In this document: positions 9,974-19,597 of the stretch, piece after piece
Position numbering within the stretch: the first letter of the stretch is position 1
Layout of the letters: each line of letters starts with the position of its first letter
From: Paenibacillus arenosi
GTDB taxonomy: Bacteria > Bacillota > Bacilli > Paenibacillales > Paenibacillaceae
Direction of reading: 5' to 3'
Assembly: GCF_014841135.1 (NCBI RefSeq)
Contig: NZ_JACYTN010000004.1
Coordinates: 228,468 to 292,467 of the forward strand
Length of the DNA stretch: 64,000 nt
Made by a program: the position numbers and the translations under genes
The notes under the pieces: model-generated
The model's database searches: none
Told to the model about the DNA's origin: nothing
What the model saw: only the letters and a program-made list of their open reading frames with translations

Positions 9974-12900
9974 TCAACCTTTTTCAGAATTAACAAGTTC
10001 TCTATTCTCTTCGTTCTGCACGATTTGTACGACTTGCCCAAGCTCCATCTTGATTACTTGATCCGCCAAATGGAAATATCGATCATCATGTGTAATCGCA
10101 ATGATGCATTTACCTCGCTGCTTCAACTCAGGCAATAACGTGTGATAGAAGAATGCTCGGTACTCCGGATCTTGATCCGCTGCCCATTCATCAAACAAGC
10201 AAATCGGTCGATCCTCCAAATAACTAATGAGCAGCGCCAGGCGCTTGCGTTGACCGGTTGACAATTTGGTCGTATTTAACGCGCCGTCACGGATTTCCAC
10301 CTTATCCTGCAGATGAAGGACATTCAGGTAATAAGCGATTTCCGACTGTTTCGTGGAGTACGGAACACCATACAGCTTATCGAATAAATAAAAGTCGCTG
10401 AATATCGCTGAGAACTGCTGGCTAAGATCTCTTGGTGCGATAGACTGGTCATTGATCGTTATGCCACCCTGTACAGGCTCATAAAGCCCCGTAATTAATT
10501 TCGCCAAGGTCGATTTTCCACTGCCATTGCCCCCAGTAATGAAAGTAATCTCGCCTGTGCGGAATGAGCAATCAATCGGACCTACTGCAAATCGCTCTCC
10601 TTCACTATTTCCATAGTGATACTCGACTGCCTGCAGCTTAATCTCTACAGGCTCGTTATCTTCCAAGCTCGATGCTACTTGCTGCTTAGCTTCCTGAATG
10701 GAATCAAGCTCCTTCGATAGCTGGTTAATGCGATTCCAACTGATTCGCACGCGGAACAAGTTAGGGATCGTGCCGAGAATCCCGTGTACCGGTCCTGTCA
10801 TATAGAGCAGGACGAATACGTAATTGCGCAGCGTACTCACCTTTAAGTCACTGAACAACAGCGGGAACAAGAAGACGACTGCACCAATGACGAATGTAAA
10901 TAACAACTCTCCAATGACGTTTACATTGGCGAACTTGAGATCCCCACCAATCCGCTTTACACGATAGGTATGGCAGTTGTCCTGCATATCTTGTTGGAAA
11001 TCTGTGCGCTTGTCTTTATTAAGGCTTAACTCTTTAACCCCACCTGTCAGATCGTTAATAAATCGGAAAAATACGTTCTGAATGTCACGTGTCTGCTCCC
11101 ATAGCTGGTTGGCTTTTAACCCTATAAAATAATGCAAGCCAGCAGCCACTACGATAAATCCGATGGCCATGAGCACGCCCATCGGGCTAATCATGCCCAT
11201 GTACACAAAGCAGCTGATCAAGGTTACTAAGCTAGTAGCTCCCGTGATCACAATATTGGAGAAGCCGGATATCGTCTCTGTATCGTTATTGAGTGAAGCA
11301 GGAATTTTACCTTCCTCTACCCCCTCGATTCTCTGATACGACGTATTTAATATTTTCCCAAGCAGTTCCATTCGTTTCTCATATACCATGTCATTTGCGA
11401 TCCGTACCAATCGAGTACGAACCAACTTCTGCCCGAAGACGTAGATCGCGATACCGAGTACAAAATAGACAAACAACCCACTCTGAAACTTCTCAATATC
11501 CCGATTCAATGTTTCATTGACGATAAATATAATTAGGGCATTACCAAAGCCGCTTGCGACACTAAGCAGCGTAATCGCAAAAAAGGAGCGGTCATCGGAT
11601 TTCGGAAATACGGTCGTAAACAGGAAGTAGATTCCGAACAGGAACATCGTTGTATACATGGAAAAAACAGCGTATGGAAGCGTATTAGGTGCCCAAACTT
11701 CGACAAATGGCCAGTTCACGCCCCAAAATAAAGTACTCGGAATTTGATAGAAACAGTAGGCAAGCCCTACCATAAATGCAGCGAATATCGAGAATCCGAC
11801 AATCGTAGTCGTATGGCGACCAACATAGCTGCGAGTGCCTCGAACAGCCTGCCAGATGGCTTTACTCGTCAGCCATAGAACTAATAAGATAACGGGTGTC
11901 GTTAATAACAGCACGACAGAGGAAATCATATCGATACTTTTGTACATATCACTTCCAGGCTCAGGTACTTCCTTGTCATGCATCATGTTCATAATGCCTT
12001 GTGCCGTAGTGATGGTGTAGGGAGAATTCATGTTGGTAAGCACGGCTACGCCATATCCATCATGCGGACGAACTGCAAAGTAGGACGAATAATTGGGGTT
12101 AGCGCCTGCATGCGCTAGCATCCCCGTTCCATCCTGGTACACACTCCAACCGCCAGCGTAGGAAGAACCATCTCCAGCAGGTGATACAGAACGATCCGGT
12201 TCATGAGCGCGAACGAGCCATTTCTCAAAGCTTTTCGCTTCAGGAACCGTACCCATTTGAATTTTGAGCCATGTTGCCACATCTAGCGAATTGGAAATAA
12301 CATAACCTGCTGGTGTGTTGCCTCTATACATAGGCGCATCATAAGCTGCTGCACGCAGCATGTTGTACTTGTAGCCTTGAGCCAGTTCTCCATTGGCTGC
12401 TGCTTCCTCACGGAACAAGTACGTGTCACTTAACTTCAGCGGAGCTAGTACATGCTGCTGGATATATGCCTCATAACTCATGCCTGATTGTTGTTGAATG
12501 ATTAGGCCTAGCACATCATAGTTAATCGTTGCATACGAATACGTTTCACCAGGCTCATCGTCGAGCTTCTGCCCGATCTGAGTACGTACTGTGGCTTCAA
12601 GTGCTTGACCATCCTCAGCAATAGGAATATCACTGATACTTTTAAACGGGATGCCGCTTGTATGATACAGCAAATGCTTCAATCGGATAGGAGCAGGCTT
12701 GCCCTCATACGTAGTCTCCAACCAAGGGAGATACTTCGTTACTGGATCTTCTCGATTCACAAGTCCTTGCTCTTCCATTTGAATGTATGCTAATGCTGTG
12801 TAGGCCTTACTCGTAGAGCCAAGCTCAAACAATGTCTCTGGTCGAACAGGTAACTCTTTATCGACATCCGCGTAGCCAAACCCTTTTTGATAAACCGTTT

Positions 12901-13102
12901 CCCCACCTTTAACGATGACAACTGACATCCCAGGTATTTTTGATTTATCCATCATTTCTTCCACGTAAGCATCAATATTACTGATCGTTGTAGCACCAAC
13001 TGTTGAAGCTGCTGTCGCAGCCGCTACACCTGAACCTACTGTGCTTACACTTAACATAACAATCAAACTTATCGATAATAGCAGCCGTTTTACATTACAC
13101 AT
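9974..13102 (-). CDS. D-Asn prodrug-type S12 peptidase fused to cyclic-peptide-type ABC exporter
   Basis: Probable exporter and activator of the pathway product. Residues 1-32 form a signal peptide. A serine beta-lactamase-like (peptidase S12) domain follows, with S96-x-x-K99 in GSTSK, Tyr190 as general base candidate and HAGANPNY. These positions are nearly those of ClbP, the colibactin D-Asn peptidase (S95, K98, Y186). After it come three membrane helices (about 390-500), as in ClbP, then a PvdE/SyrD-type ABC half-transporter with more helices and an ATPase domain: Walker A GGNGSGKST, signature LSTGQ, Walker B ICLFDEW. ClbP, ZmaM and related enzymes remove an acyl-D-Asn cap outside the membrane; fusions with an ABC part are known in this family. 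The ATG at 13102 has AGAAGG in front, gives a proper signal peptide and overlaps the glycosyltransferase stop by 8 bases, so I prefer it to 13147. Confidence 0.9.
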   Translation of the reverse strand: MCNVKRLLLSISLIVMLSVSTVGSGVAAATAASTVGATTISNIDAYVEEMMDKSKIPGMSVVIVKGGETVYQKGFGYADVDKELPVRPETLFELGSTSKAYTALAYIQMEEQGLVNREDPVTKYLPWLETTYEGKPAPIRLKHLLYHTSGIPFKSISDIPIAEDGQALEATVRTQIGQKLDDEPGETYSYATINYDVLGLIIQQQSGMSYEAYIQQHVLAPLKLSDTYLFREEAAANGELAQGYKYNMLRAAAYDAPMYRGNTPAGYVISNSLDVATWLKIQMGTVPEAKSFEKWLVRAHEPDRSVSPAGDGSSYAGGWSVYQDGTGMLAHAGANPNYSSYFAVRPHDGYGVAVLTNMNSPYTITTAQGIMNMMHDKEVPEPGSDMYKSIDMISSVVLLLTTPVILLVLWLTSKAIWQAVRGTRSYVGRHTTTIVGFSIFAAFMVGLAYCFYQIPSTLFWGVNWPFVEVWAPNTLPYAVFSMYTTMFLFGIYFLFTTVFPKSDDRSFFAITLLSVASGFGNALIIFIVNETLNRDIEKFQSGLFVYFVLGIAIYVFGQKLVRTRLVRIANDMVYEKRMELLGKILNTSYQRIEGVEEGKIPASLNNDTETISGFSNIVITGATSLVTLISCFVYMGMISPMGVLMAIGFIVVAAGLHYFIGLKANQLWEQTRDIQNVFFRFINDLTGGVKELSLNKDKRTDFQQDMQDNCHTYRVKRIGGDLKFANVNVIGELLFTFVIGAVVFLFPLLFSDLKVSTLRNYVFVLLYMTGPVHGILGTIPNLFRVRISWNRINQLSKELDSIQEAKQQVASSLEDNEPVEIKLQAVEYHYGNSEGERFAVGPIDCSFRTGEITFITGGNGSGKSTLAKLITGLYEPVQGGITINDQSIAPRDLSQQFSAIFSDFYLFDKLYGVPYSTKQSEIAYYLNVLHLQDKVEIRDGALNTTKLSTGQRKRLALLISYLEDRPICLFDEWAADQDPEYRAFFYHTLLPELKQRGKCIIAITHDDRYFHLADQVIKMELGQVVQIVQNEENRELVNSEKG

Positions 13103-14339
13103 GGCACACCTTCTGCTTCGTAAATTGGATAATTTCATTAACGGCATGATCTAAGCCGCCAGTGGCCTCAAAGGACTGTTTGACACGCTTACAATTATCT
13201 CGATAACGTGTATTGGTTAAGATCTGCTCCACTGCGTCTCGCAGCTCGTCCGTACTCGGTTCATGATTGCGCATGTAGATGCCCGCACCTGACCGCTCAA
13301 CCATTAATGCTCCCATAAATTCATCGAACACTTGAGGTAGAACAACCATAGGCACATGATTGCAAATCGATTCATAGATGCTGTTCGCTCCACCGTGTGT
13401 AACAAACGTATCGGCACGGCGTAAGAGCTCCAACTGTGGCACATAAGACCTAACAATAAAATTATCGGGAACAGCGCTGAATGCTGTTGGATCAGTATGC
13501 ATGCCAATCGACATCACCACTTGATAGGGGCCATCGCGAAATGCTTGGAAGCAAGTCTCATACAGTTCGGACAAATCATTCAAGATTGTCCCAAAAGCAA
13601 TGTAGACAAGTGGTCTATCATCCAATCGCTCGAAAGGGAAATCTAACGGCTCCGATCTAGGATAAATGTCGTAGCCAGCGAATAGATGGGTATCGTCGAA
13701 CACTTCCTCATAGATCTGAAATTGGCGAGATGTGAATAATAGGTTTAACTTTTCTTTGCTGCAAAAAATATCATTCATCACATTAAGCGATGGCTCCCCA
13801 TATTTGAGCGAAATAACACGTGCCAACTTGTCCAGCAGCTTGCGATACACATCATGCTTCCCTTTATGTTTGACATAGAGTGGATCGTCCGCTGCTAGGA
13901 GCACGTACTCCATAAAGAACGATGGGTCCTTCTGAGCCATCTCATCGATAAATGGAAAGTTGGCGAATACAGCGATCCCCGGAATTTGCAACTTAGCTGC
14001 GAGCTCCTTGCCCCACAAGCAAAAGCTGTCATGAATAATATAATCCGGCCGCAACTGAGTAACTTCTTCCTGAAGCTCCTCGACTAGTGTCCGGCATTTA
14101 TCCATCAGAAAGTCTGCAAATATAAGAATCGTCTCGATGCCGGTGCCATTATGCCTTCCGAAGCTAAGTAAGCCTCGATAACTGCGAAATGAAGCTCCCG
14201 TTTGTTCAATTTTTTCACGAAATGGATCACTACAGTAATAAATGACCTCTTCGCCTCTCTCAACCAACTTGTGAATTAATCCTAGCGTTGGATTCACATG
14301 CCCGTGCAGATCAACTCCAAAAAATATGACTCTAGACAT
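13095..14339 (-). CDS. Macrolide-type UDP-glycosyltransferase (GT1 family), copy 1
   Basis: GT-B glycosyltransferase of the YjiC/OleD type, which move a sugar from a nucleotide donor to small aglycones. N-terminal FFGVDLHGHVNPTLGL is the acceptor-side loop with its catalytic His; the C-terminal half has the donor site YVPQLELLRRADTFVTHGG followed by NSIYESICNHVP. It is 414 aa, normal length. It sits inside the biosynthetic operon, between the loading NRPS and the peptidase-exporter, whose start codon it overlaps. In antibiotic clusters such enzymes often inactivate the product inside the producer or decorate it; which applies here is not visible. It is clearly paralogous to the gene at 21089-22339. 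RBS GGAGG is rather far, 14 bases from the ATG. Confidence 0.88.
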   Translation of the reverse strand: MSRVIFFGVDLHGHVNPTLGLIHKLVERGEEVIYYCSDPFREKIEQTGASFRSYRGLLSFGRHNGTGIETILIFADFLMDKCRTLVEELQEEVTQLRPDYIIHDSFCLWGKELAAKLQIPGIAVFANFPFIDEMAQKDPSFFMEYVLLAADDPLYVKHKGKHDVYRKLLDKLARVISLKYGEPSLNVMNDIFCSKEKLNLLFTSRQFQIYEEVFDDTHLFAGYDIYPRSEPLDFPFERLDDRPLVYIAFGTILNDLSELYETCFQAFRDGPYQVVMSIGMHTDPTAFSAVPDNFIVRSYVPQLELLRRADTFVTHGGANSIYESICNHVPMVVLPQVFDEFMGALMVERSGAGIYMRNHEPSTDELRDAVEQILTNTRYRDNCKRVKQSFEATGGLDHAVNEIIQFTKQKVCHV

Positions 14340-14409
14340 ATAAGATTGTACGACCTCCTTTGAGATCTGGAATAACGAACTGGTGCAATCAAGCCGCCTT
14401 TATGCATGA

Positions 14410-17400
14410 TTACAAAAATAAGCTGTCCAGTTCATCCTGAGAAATAGCAACTGTCTCGAAGTCAGACGGTGTATATTCCTTTATCTGCTTGCCGCAACAA
14501 TGGTTGGTGATCAAGGTCAATGCTTCCCCATATGACTGCATAAACCTAGTAATGGTCTCATCTGTAAACTGATTCCGACTATAGGTAATGCTCATACGCA
14601 GCGATTCATTTATGATCATGGCTTGCACATCTAATAATGAAGTGAGCGCATTGTATTTACTTGTATCTAGACCACTGCTTTCCTTTGCTAACGTGAACCA
14701 TGGATTGTCCCAAACACTGTCAAAGTCACCAAGAAAGTTAAATCGTATTAACTTTTTAGAATCGTAATTCGATATTAATTTCTTTTGGGCTTGAAGTACC
14801 CCGAAGCCAATTCCTTGGTCTGGTATTGTACGTAGTCTCTCCTTCGTCGTCTTTACTAGAGAAGCTAGTGAAGATACATCAGACCCGCAAGCGGGCATCG
14901 TTAGTTTCACCGGGTACATACTTGTAAACCAACCAACTGTTCTGGAAAGGTCAATCTCATCATGGAGCTGTGCTCGTCCGTGCGATTCCAATTCAACCAC
15001 TGCTTCTTCCCTATCAAAGCAGCTATATATCGCATACGATAAGGCTGCTAGTAACAGTTCCAGCGGCTTGGTACTATAGGCTCGGTGACTCTCATACAAT
15101 AGACTCTTCGTCTGCTCCACCGTCAGCCATTGCTCGATCGTATTAGCGCTGCTCATCCATGCTTCCCCATGCTGTAATTCAGTTGGAATGAACCTAATTT
15201 GTTCAATGGTAGATTGCCAGTCGTGAAGCTCTTGCTCTGCTATGGGATGATTCCATATATATTGGGACCACATTTGTAACGATGCTGTTTTGGATGGAAG
15301 CTGATACGCTTCTCCCCTAGAATGGCTATGAAGTGCTTCTGCCAGATCTTCCAGTAAAATACGCCATGATACACCATCCACAACGAGATGATGCGCAGTA
15401 ATAAGCAATCTCTTCCCGTTACCGCCAAGATCGAATAAGCACATCCCAATCAGCAGTGTATCAAGTAAACGGAACTGGGATTTAAACGTTTCACATTGCT
15501 CAAGCATCCGTAGCTGTTGGGTTTGATTATCGGAATCGAACTCTGCTAGGGAAACGATCTGAACAAGTCTTGTCCGATCAGACTGACTCGAATAGGTTAA
15601 TGTTCCAGTCTGTATATCTACTTGTAGACGCAGGCCATCATGGTGCTCTATAAGTTGTACGAGAATGGCTTCCAACACATCGAGGTCAATTTCTTGTTGC
15701 AATTCAAGTAATATGGATTGATGGTAATAGTCAGGTTCACGCAGTTGCTGCTGGAAGAACCAGTGAGCAATCGGCAGCGGTTCAAGCACTCCTTCACAAC
15801 GTTCTTGTGAATAAACGTGTGAACGATGCAACGGTTGAATACGCAGCGCCATTTGCTCCAAAATTGGGTATTCCAATATATCTCTAACTTTGAGCGCGTA
15901 TCCCGCTTTGTTCAATCTTGATGATAGTTGAATCGCTTTTATGGAATCCCCGCCTAGATCATAGAAATGATCCGTAATCCCAATCCGATTATGCTGTAAC
16001 ACACCGCTAACGATTTCGATCAATTTCGCTTCATTGCTACTTCGCGCTGATACATGCTCGTATTCCTGTGTTAAAGTAAAATCCGGTTCTGGAAGCAACG
16101 CGCGATTTACTTTGCCGTTAATCGTTAATGGAATCTCATCCAGTTCCACGAATATGGAAGGCACCATATACGAAGGCACTTGCACAGACAAGTATGATTT
16201 CAATTCTGAACTCGCAATCGAGCATTTCTTCACTATATATGCGCATAAGTATTTCCCAAGCGTCTCATTCTCACGGTCTATAACAACTGCATCTTGGATG
16301 ACTTCATGCTGCATCATAACTTTTTCGATTTCACCTGTTTCAATGCGATAACCACGAATTTTCACTTGGTGGTCCACACGACCAACATATTCGATCTTGC
16401 CATCTTCAAGCCGCTTGACCAAATCACCCGTGCGATACATCCGCGTTCCTTCAACAAATGGATTGTTCAGAAAACGCTCCTTGGTCAGCTCTTCTCGATG
16501 AAGATATCCTCTAGCAACTCCGTCTCCAGCGATATATAATTCCCCGATTGCTCCTGCACCTACGGGATGCTGGTCAGGATCAAGGATGTAGAGCATGACA
16601 TTGTGCGCAGGTACGCCAATAGGTACGGATACTTGCCGATCCTCACTGCTGTTGTATAGATGAATCATGCAACCTACTACCGTCTCGGTAGGACCATATT
16701 CATTGTAAATTTCTATGGATTGTCCAAATAAAGCGGTAATGTCTTTAGCTAAATCTGTCTTGAGATCTTCGCCCCCAACGATAAATCGTCTAACAGTCGA
16801 ATGCTCATAATCTCGTTCTTTGAGTAATGCAAGATGTGCTGGCGTCAGTTTCACAATGGTTGAAGCGTTGTCATTTATAATTCGATATAAAATAAATTCA
16901 TCGCCATCATCCCGGTATACACCAATTCGACCTCCGCATATAAGCGGCGTGAAAATAGAAGTTACTGTGAGATCGAATGCTAGTGAGGAATACAGCGGAA
17001 ATGTCGGTATCTCGTCACGAACATATACGTTCTTCGCCCACCAGATGTAATTCGTTAATCCTCTATGCTCGATCATCGCTCCTTTAGGACGCCCCGTTGA
17101 TCCAGATGTATAGATGACATAAGCGAGGTCAGTAGGTTCATGTACATGATCAACATTTGATGCATCCAACTTATCCAGCTCAAGACTATGATAGCTTTGT
17201 ATTTCACCTGTAAACTCTGCTATAACTCCATCTGTCATGTTCGTAAGCACGAGCTGTGTGCGAGAATCTTCCAACATGTAACGAATCCGCTCTTCGGGAT
17301 AGGCCGGATCAATGGGCAAGTATGCTCCACCTGCCTTCATCACTGCCAATATCGCTACGACGGAGTCGATAGAATGCTGCATCCATATTCCCACGATAGA

Positions 17401-18954
17401 TTCCCTTGTTACTCCCTTAGCGCTCAAATAGCGCGCCAGTCTATTAGCTTGCTCGTTCAATTGCTGGTACGTCCACTGTTCTTGTTCATACGTGATTACG
17501 ATTTCATTAGGTGTCCGTCTGACCTGCTCCTCAAATAGCTGGATGACCGATTGATCGGAAGGATACGGTACAACCGTTGCGTTGTAATCGTAAAGCTCTC
17601 GTGCTCGCTCCTGCCCTGTTAGTATGGATAATTCCTTAATAGCTGCCTGCGGTTTGTCTAACATTTGTTCGAAAATAAGGTGCATTCGTCTGGACATTTC
17701 TTCGATCTGATTGGCGTGGTACACATCGAGGCGGTAGTCAAAATCAAGTGTCAGGCCTTCGGATGCTGACCAGTCTTTAATGACGAGCTGAAGTTCATAG
17801 ATTTGATGACCGTTGTAAAATTCAACATTTTCGATAGACATGCCATTCATCGTTGTAAGCAGCTTCGTATTGTAGTAGTTAATGCTCGTATGGAATAGCT
17901 GATCATATCCTTTTTTCTTCAGTTCCAGCTCCTGTACCAGCACATCGTACGGATATCGCTGATGGAAGTAACATTCCATCAATCCCTTCTGAGCCAGCTT
18001 AAGCGTCTCATCAATGCTCAAATCGACATCCAACTGCCATCGAAACGGCATCGTACTCGTGAACATCCCATACATCGACTTTTCCTTTTTGCCAGATCGA
18101 TTCAGCACCGGCGTGCCGATAACGAGATCGCTTTGTTGAGTCGTTTTGTACGCATAGATCAGATTGGCGAGTACAAAAAATGTATTCACGGAAACCTTCG
18201 CTTCGCTTGTCATGGAATGAATACGCTGCGAGAGTCCTGCCTGAAGTTGTACAGAATAGCGCCTTCCCTCAGTGCTTGCAACAGACGATTGCGTTAAACT
18301 TTCCGGAAGCCACTGAAACTTCTCATGCCAGAATTGCTTGCTTTTCATACATCTCGGTGAGGTAAAATAATGATCGGCATCTTGCACGTAGTTGATATAC
18401 GATGGCGGTTGTTGCTCATCTTCGAGACACTCGCCTTTCAGCAGCCTTGTGTAGTTCTCAGCAATTTGAGACGTTGTCAATTGATTCGACCAGCCATCGG
18501 AAATGATATGATGACACTTGACCAAGTAGCCATTATCCTCATCCGATATACGGAATAACGCAAAGTAGAAAAGCTTCGAGTTCAGTAACTGAAAGGGTCT
18601 CCCCGCCTCACGATGTACCCAGGACCAAAAAGCTGATTCTGCATCCGCTTCTTCGGAAAAATCTAAGAAATCCAACGGCTGCGCTTCGTACTCTGTAACG
18701 ACCTGTGCGATCTGTGTTGCTTCCCCATCCTGCTCCACAAGCTCAATTCTCAAGCCATCATGCTGTTGAATAAGGGTGTGAATGGCTTGCTCCAACAAGC
18801 TAAAGTCAATCGCTCCCTTTATCCGAACGGGACCGCCTATGTTAGCGAATGATGTGCCCGGAAAGATCTGTTCCATGTACCAAATACGCTTTTGCGGATG
18901 GGTCAAAGAATACGTCGTATTGCTCGGAGCCTGAACCGATGTCGGTACGGTCAT
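14410..18954 (-). CDS. NRPS loading module C-A-PCP-E; Asn pocket, makes acyl-D-Asn
   Basis: Likely starts the chain. Condensation domain (about 10-430) with HHIISDGWSNQ, possibly a lipo-initiating C domain; adenylation domain (about 455-940) with YVIYTSGSTGRPKG and NEYGPTETVVG; PCP (about 975-1040) with LGGDSIKAI; epimerization domain (about 1065-1490) with HHLVVDGVSWRILLEDL and ESHGRAQ. The pocket residues by manual alignment are D-L-T-K-I-G-E-V-G-(K), almost exactly the Asn code. C-A-PCP-E with Asn is the architecture of ClbN, which makes the acyl-D-Asn prodrug cap in colibactin. That agrees with the peptidase-exporter two genes downstream and asnA upstream. The ATG at 18954 lies six bases after GGAGG; earlier in-frame ATGs at 18978 and 19011 have no good RBS. 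Confidence 0.9.
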   Translation of the reverse strand: MTVPTSVQAPSNTTYSLTHPQKRIWYMEQIFPGTSFANIGGPVRIKGAIDFSLLEQAIHTLIQQHDGLRIELVEQDGEATQIAQVVTEYEAQPLDFLDFSEEADAESAFWSWVHREAGRPFQLLNSKLFYFALFRISDEDNGYLVKCHHIISDGWSNQLTTSQIAENYTRLLKGECLEDEQQPPSYINYVQDADHYFTSPRCMKSKQFWHEKFQWLPESLTQSSVASTEGRRYSVQLQAGLSQRIHSMTSEAKVSVNTFFVLANLIYAYKTTQQSDLVIGTPVLNRSGKKEKSMYGMFTSTMPFRWQLDVDLSIDETLKLAQKGLMECYFHQRYPYDVLVQELELKKKGYDQLFHTSINYYNTKLLTTMNGMSIENVEFYNGHQIYELQLVIKDWSASEGLTLDFDYRLDVYHANQIEEMSRRMHLIFEQMLDKPQAAIKELSILTGQERARELYDYNATVVPYPSDQSVIQLFEEQVRRTPNEIVITYEQEQWTYQQLNEQANRLARYLSAKGVTRESIVGIWMQHSIDSVVAILAVMKAGGAYLPIDPAYPEERIRYMLEDSRTQLVLTNMTDGVIAEFTGEIQSYHSLELDKLDASNVDHVHEPTDLAYVIYTSGSTGRPKGAMIEHRGLTNYIWWAKNVYVRDEIPTFPLYSSLAFDLTVTSIFTPLICGGRIGVYRDDGDEFILYRIINDNASTIVKLTPAHLALLKERDYEHSTVRRFIVGGEDLKTDLAKDITALFGQSIEIYNEYGPTETVVGCMIHLYNSSEDRQVSVPIGVPAHNVMLYILDPDQHPVGAGAIGELYIAGDGVARGYLHREELTKERFLNNPFVEGTRMYRTGDLVKRLEDGKIEYVGRVDHQVKIRGYRIETGEIEKVMMQHEVIQDAVVIDRENETLGKYLCAYIVKKCSIASSELKSYLSVQVPSYMVPSIFVELDEIPLTINGKVNRALLPEPDFTLTQEYEHVSARSSNEAKLIEIVSGVLQHNRIGITDHFYDLGGDSIKAIQLSSRLNKAGYALKVRDILEYPILEQMALRIQPLHRSHVYSQERCEGVLEPLPIAHWFFQQQLREPDYYHQSILLELQQEIDLDVLEAILVQLIEHHDGLRLQVDIQTGTLTYSSQSDRTRLVQIVSLAEFDSDNQTQQLRMLEQCETFKSQFRLLDTLLIGMCLFDLGGNGKRLLITAHHLVVDGVSWRILLEDLAEALHSHSRGEAYQLPSKTASLQMWSQYIWNHPIAEQELHDWQSTIEQIRFIPTELQHGEAWMSSANTIEQWLTVEQTKSLLYESHRAYSTKPLELLLAALSYAIYSCFDREEAVVELESHGRAQLHDEIDLSRTVGWFTSMYPVKLTMPACGSDVSSLASLVKTTKERLRTIPDQGIGFGVLQAQKKLISNYDSKKLIRFNFLGDFDSVWDNPWFTLAKESSGLDTSKYNALTSLLDVQAMIINESLRMSITYSRNQFTDETITRFMQSYGEALTLITNHCCGKQIKEYTPSDFETVAISQDELDSLFL

Positions 18955-19011
18955 AACATTCCTCCAATTTCGTTCCATTTCATTTCGCCTCGACCGATTG
19001 CGTGTCCGCAT

Positions 19012-19532
19012 GCTCCTGTCCTAGATCGACGAATAATGAAAGACGTGAATCTGAGTCATTCCTGAATCATTAAGTTGGTAAACAAGCTTATGTGAGATAG
19101 TCTAGGTTAGGTTGATTTCGTGAGCAGGGTTAGAAAATTGTGTCTAATAAAGTCGGAGATTGCAGGATGGAATATCGAATCATGGTGATTGAATTAGAAA
19201 TACTTTATCAAAGCTCGTCAAATAAAGTCAACAAGACGAAAGTTGTGTTCGAAAAACGTTCACTTTGGGCGAAACTAGCATTCACAGTCCAATATTTGTA
19301 TTTTTATGTCATTCTCGCTGCACGTGCTAATCATTGCCCGCTGCCGAGAAAACCGTTATGGTATCACCCTTTTTCTATTTATTCGATCGTAATTTTACGA
19401 TTTACCGCTAACTATAAAACTCGTCTTATCACCTTCTAATTTATTGTAATAGCGAGGTGTTAATCCTTCCATTTGACTAGAATCATTCGAATCTTCTATC
19501 TTAAGTTTTGATAAAGTTATGTTAAAGTTTAT
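19012..19532. other. Intergenic stretch between asnA and the first NRPS gene
   Basis: AT-rich stretch of about 520 bases that must hold the promoter of the minus-strand biosynthetic operon. I see no convincing gene on either strand; a 99-codon frame on the plus strand has no family features. No clear riboswitch or inverted repeat stands out apart from the asnA terminator at its right edge. Confidence 0.5.
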
Positions 19533-19571
19533 GAAAACAACTGCCCCAAACATCATTGTCATAGGGCAGTT
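19533..19571 (-). terminator. Rho-independent terminator of asnA
   Basis: Stem AACTGCCC / GGGCAGTT around a 17-base loop, with the T-rich run on the minus strand (TTGTTTTC). It lies 27 bases after the asnA stop codon and separates asnA from the NRPS operon. Confidence 0.8.
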
Positions 19572-19597
19572 ATCTCACCATTATTAACGGTATATTG

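Noticed and set aside
19140..19439. 99-codon plus-strand frame upstream of the first NRPS gene
   Set aside because: No RBS or recognisable domain; lies in the expected promoter region of the operon.
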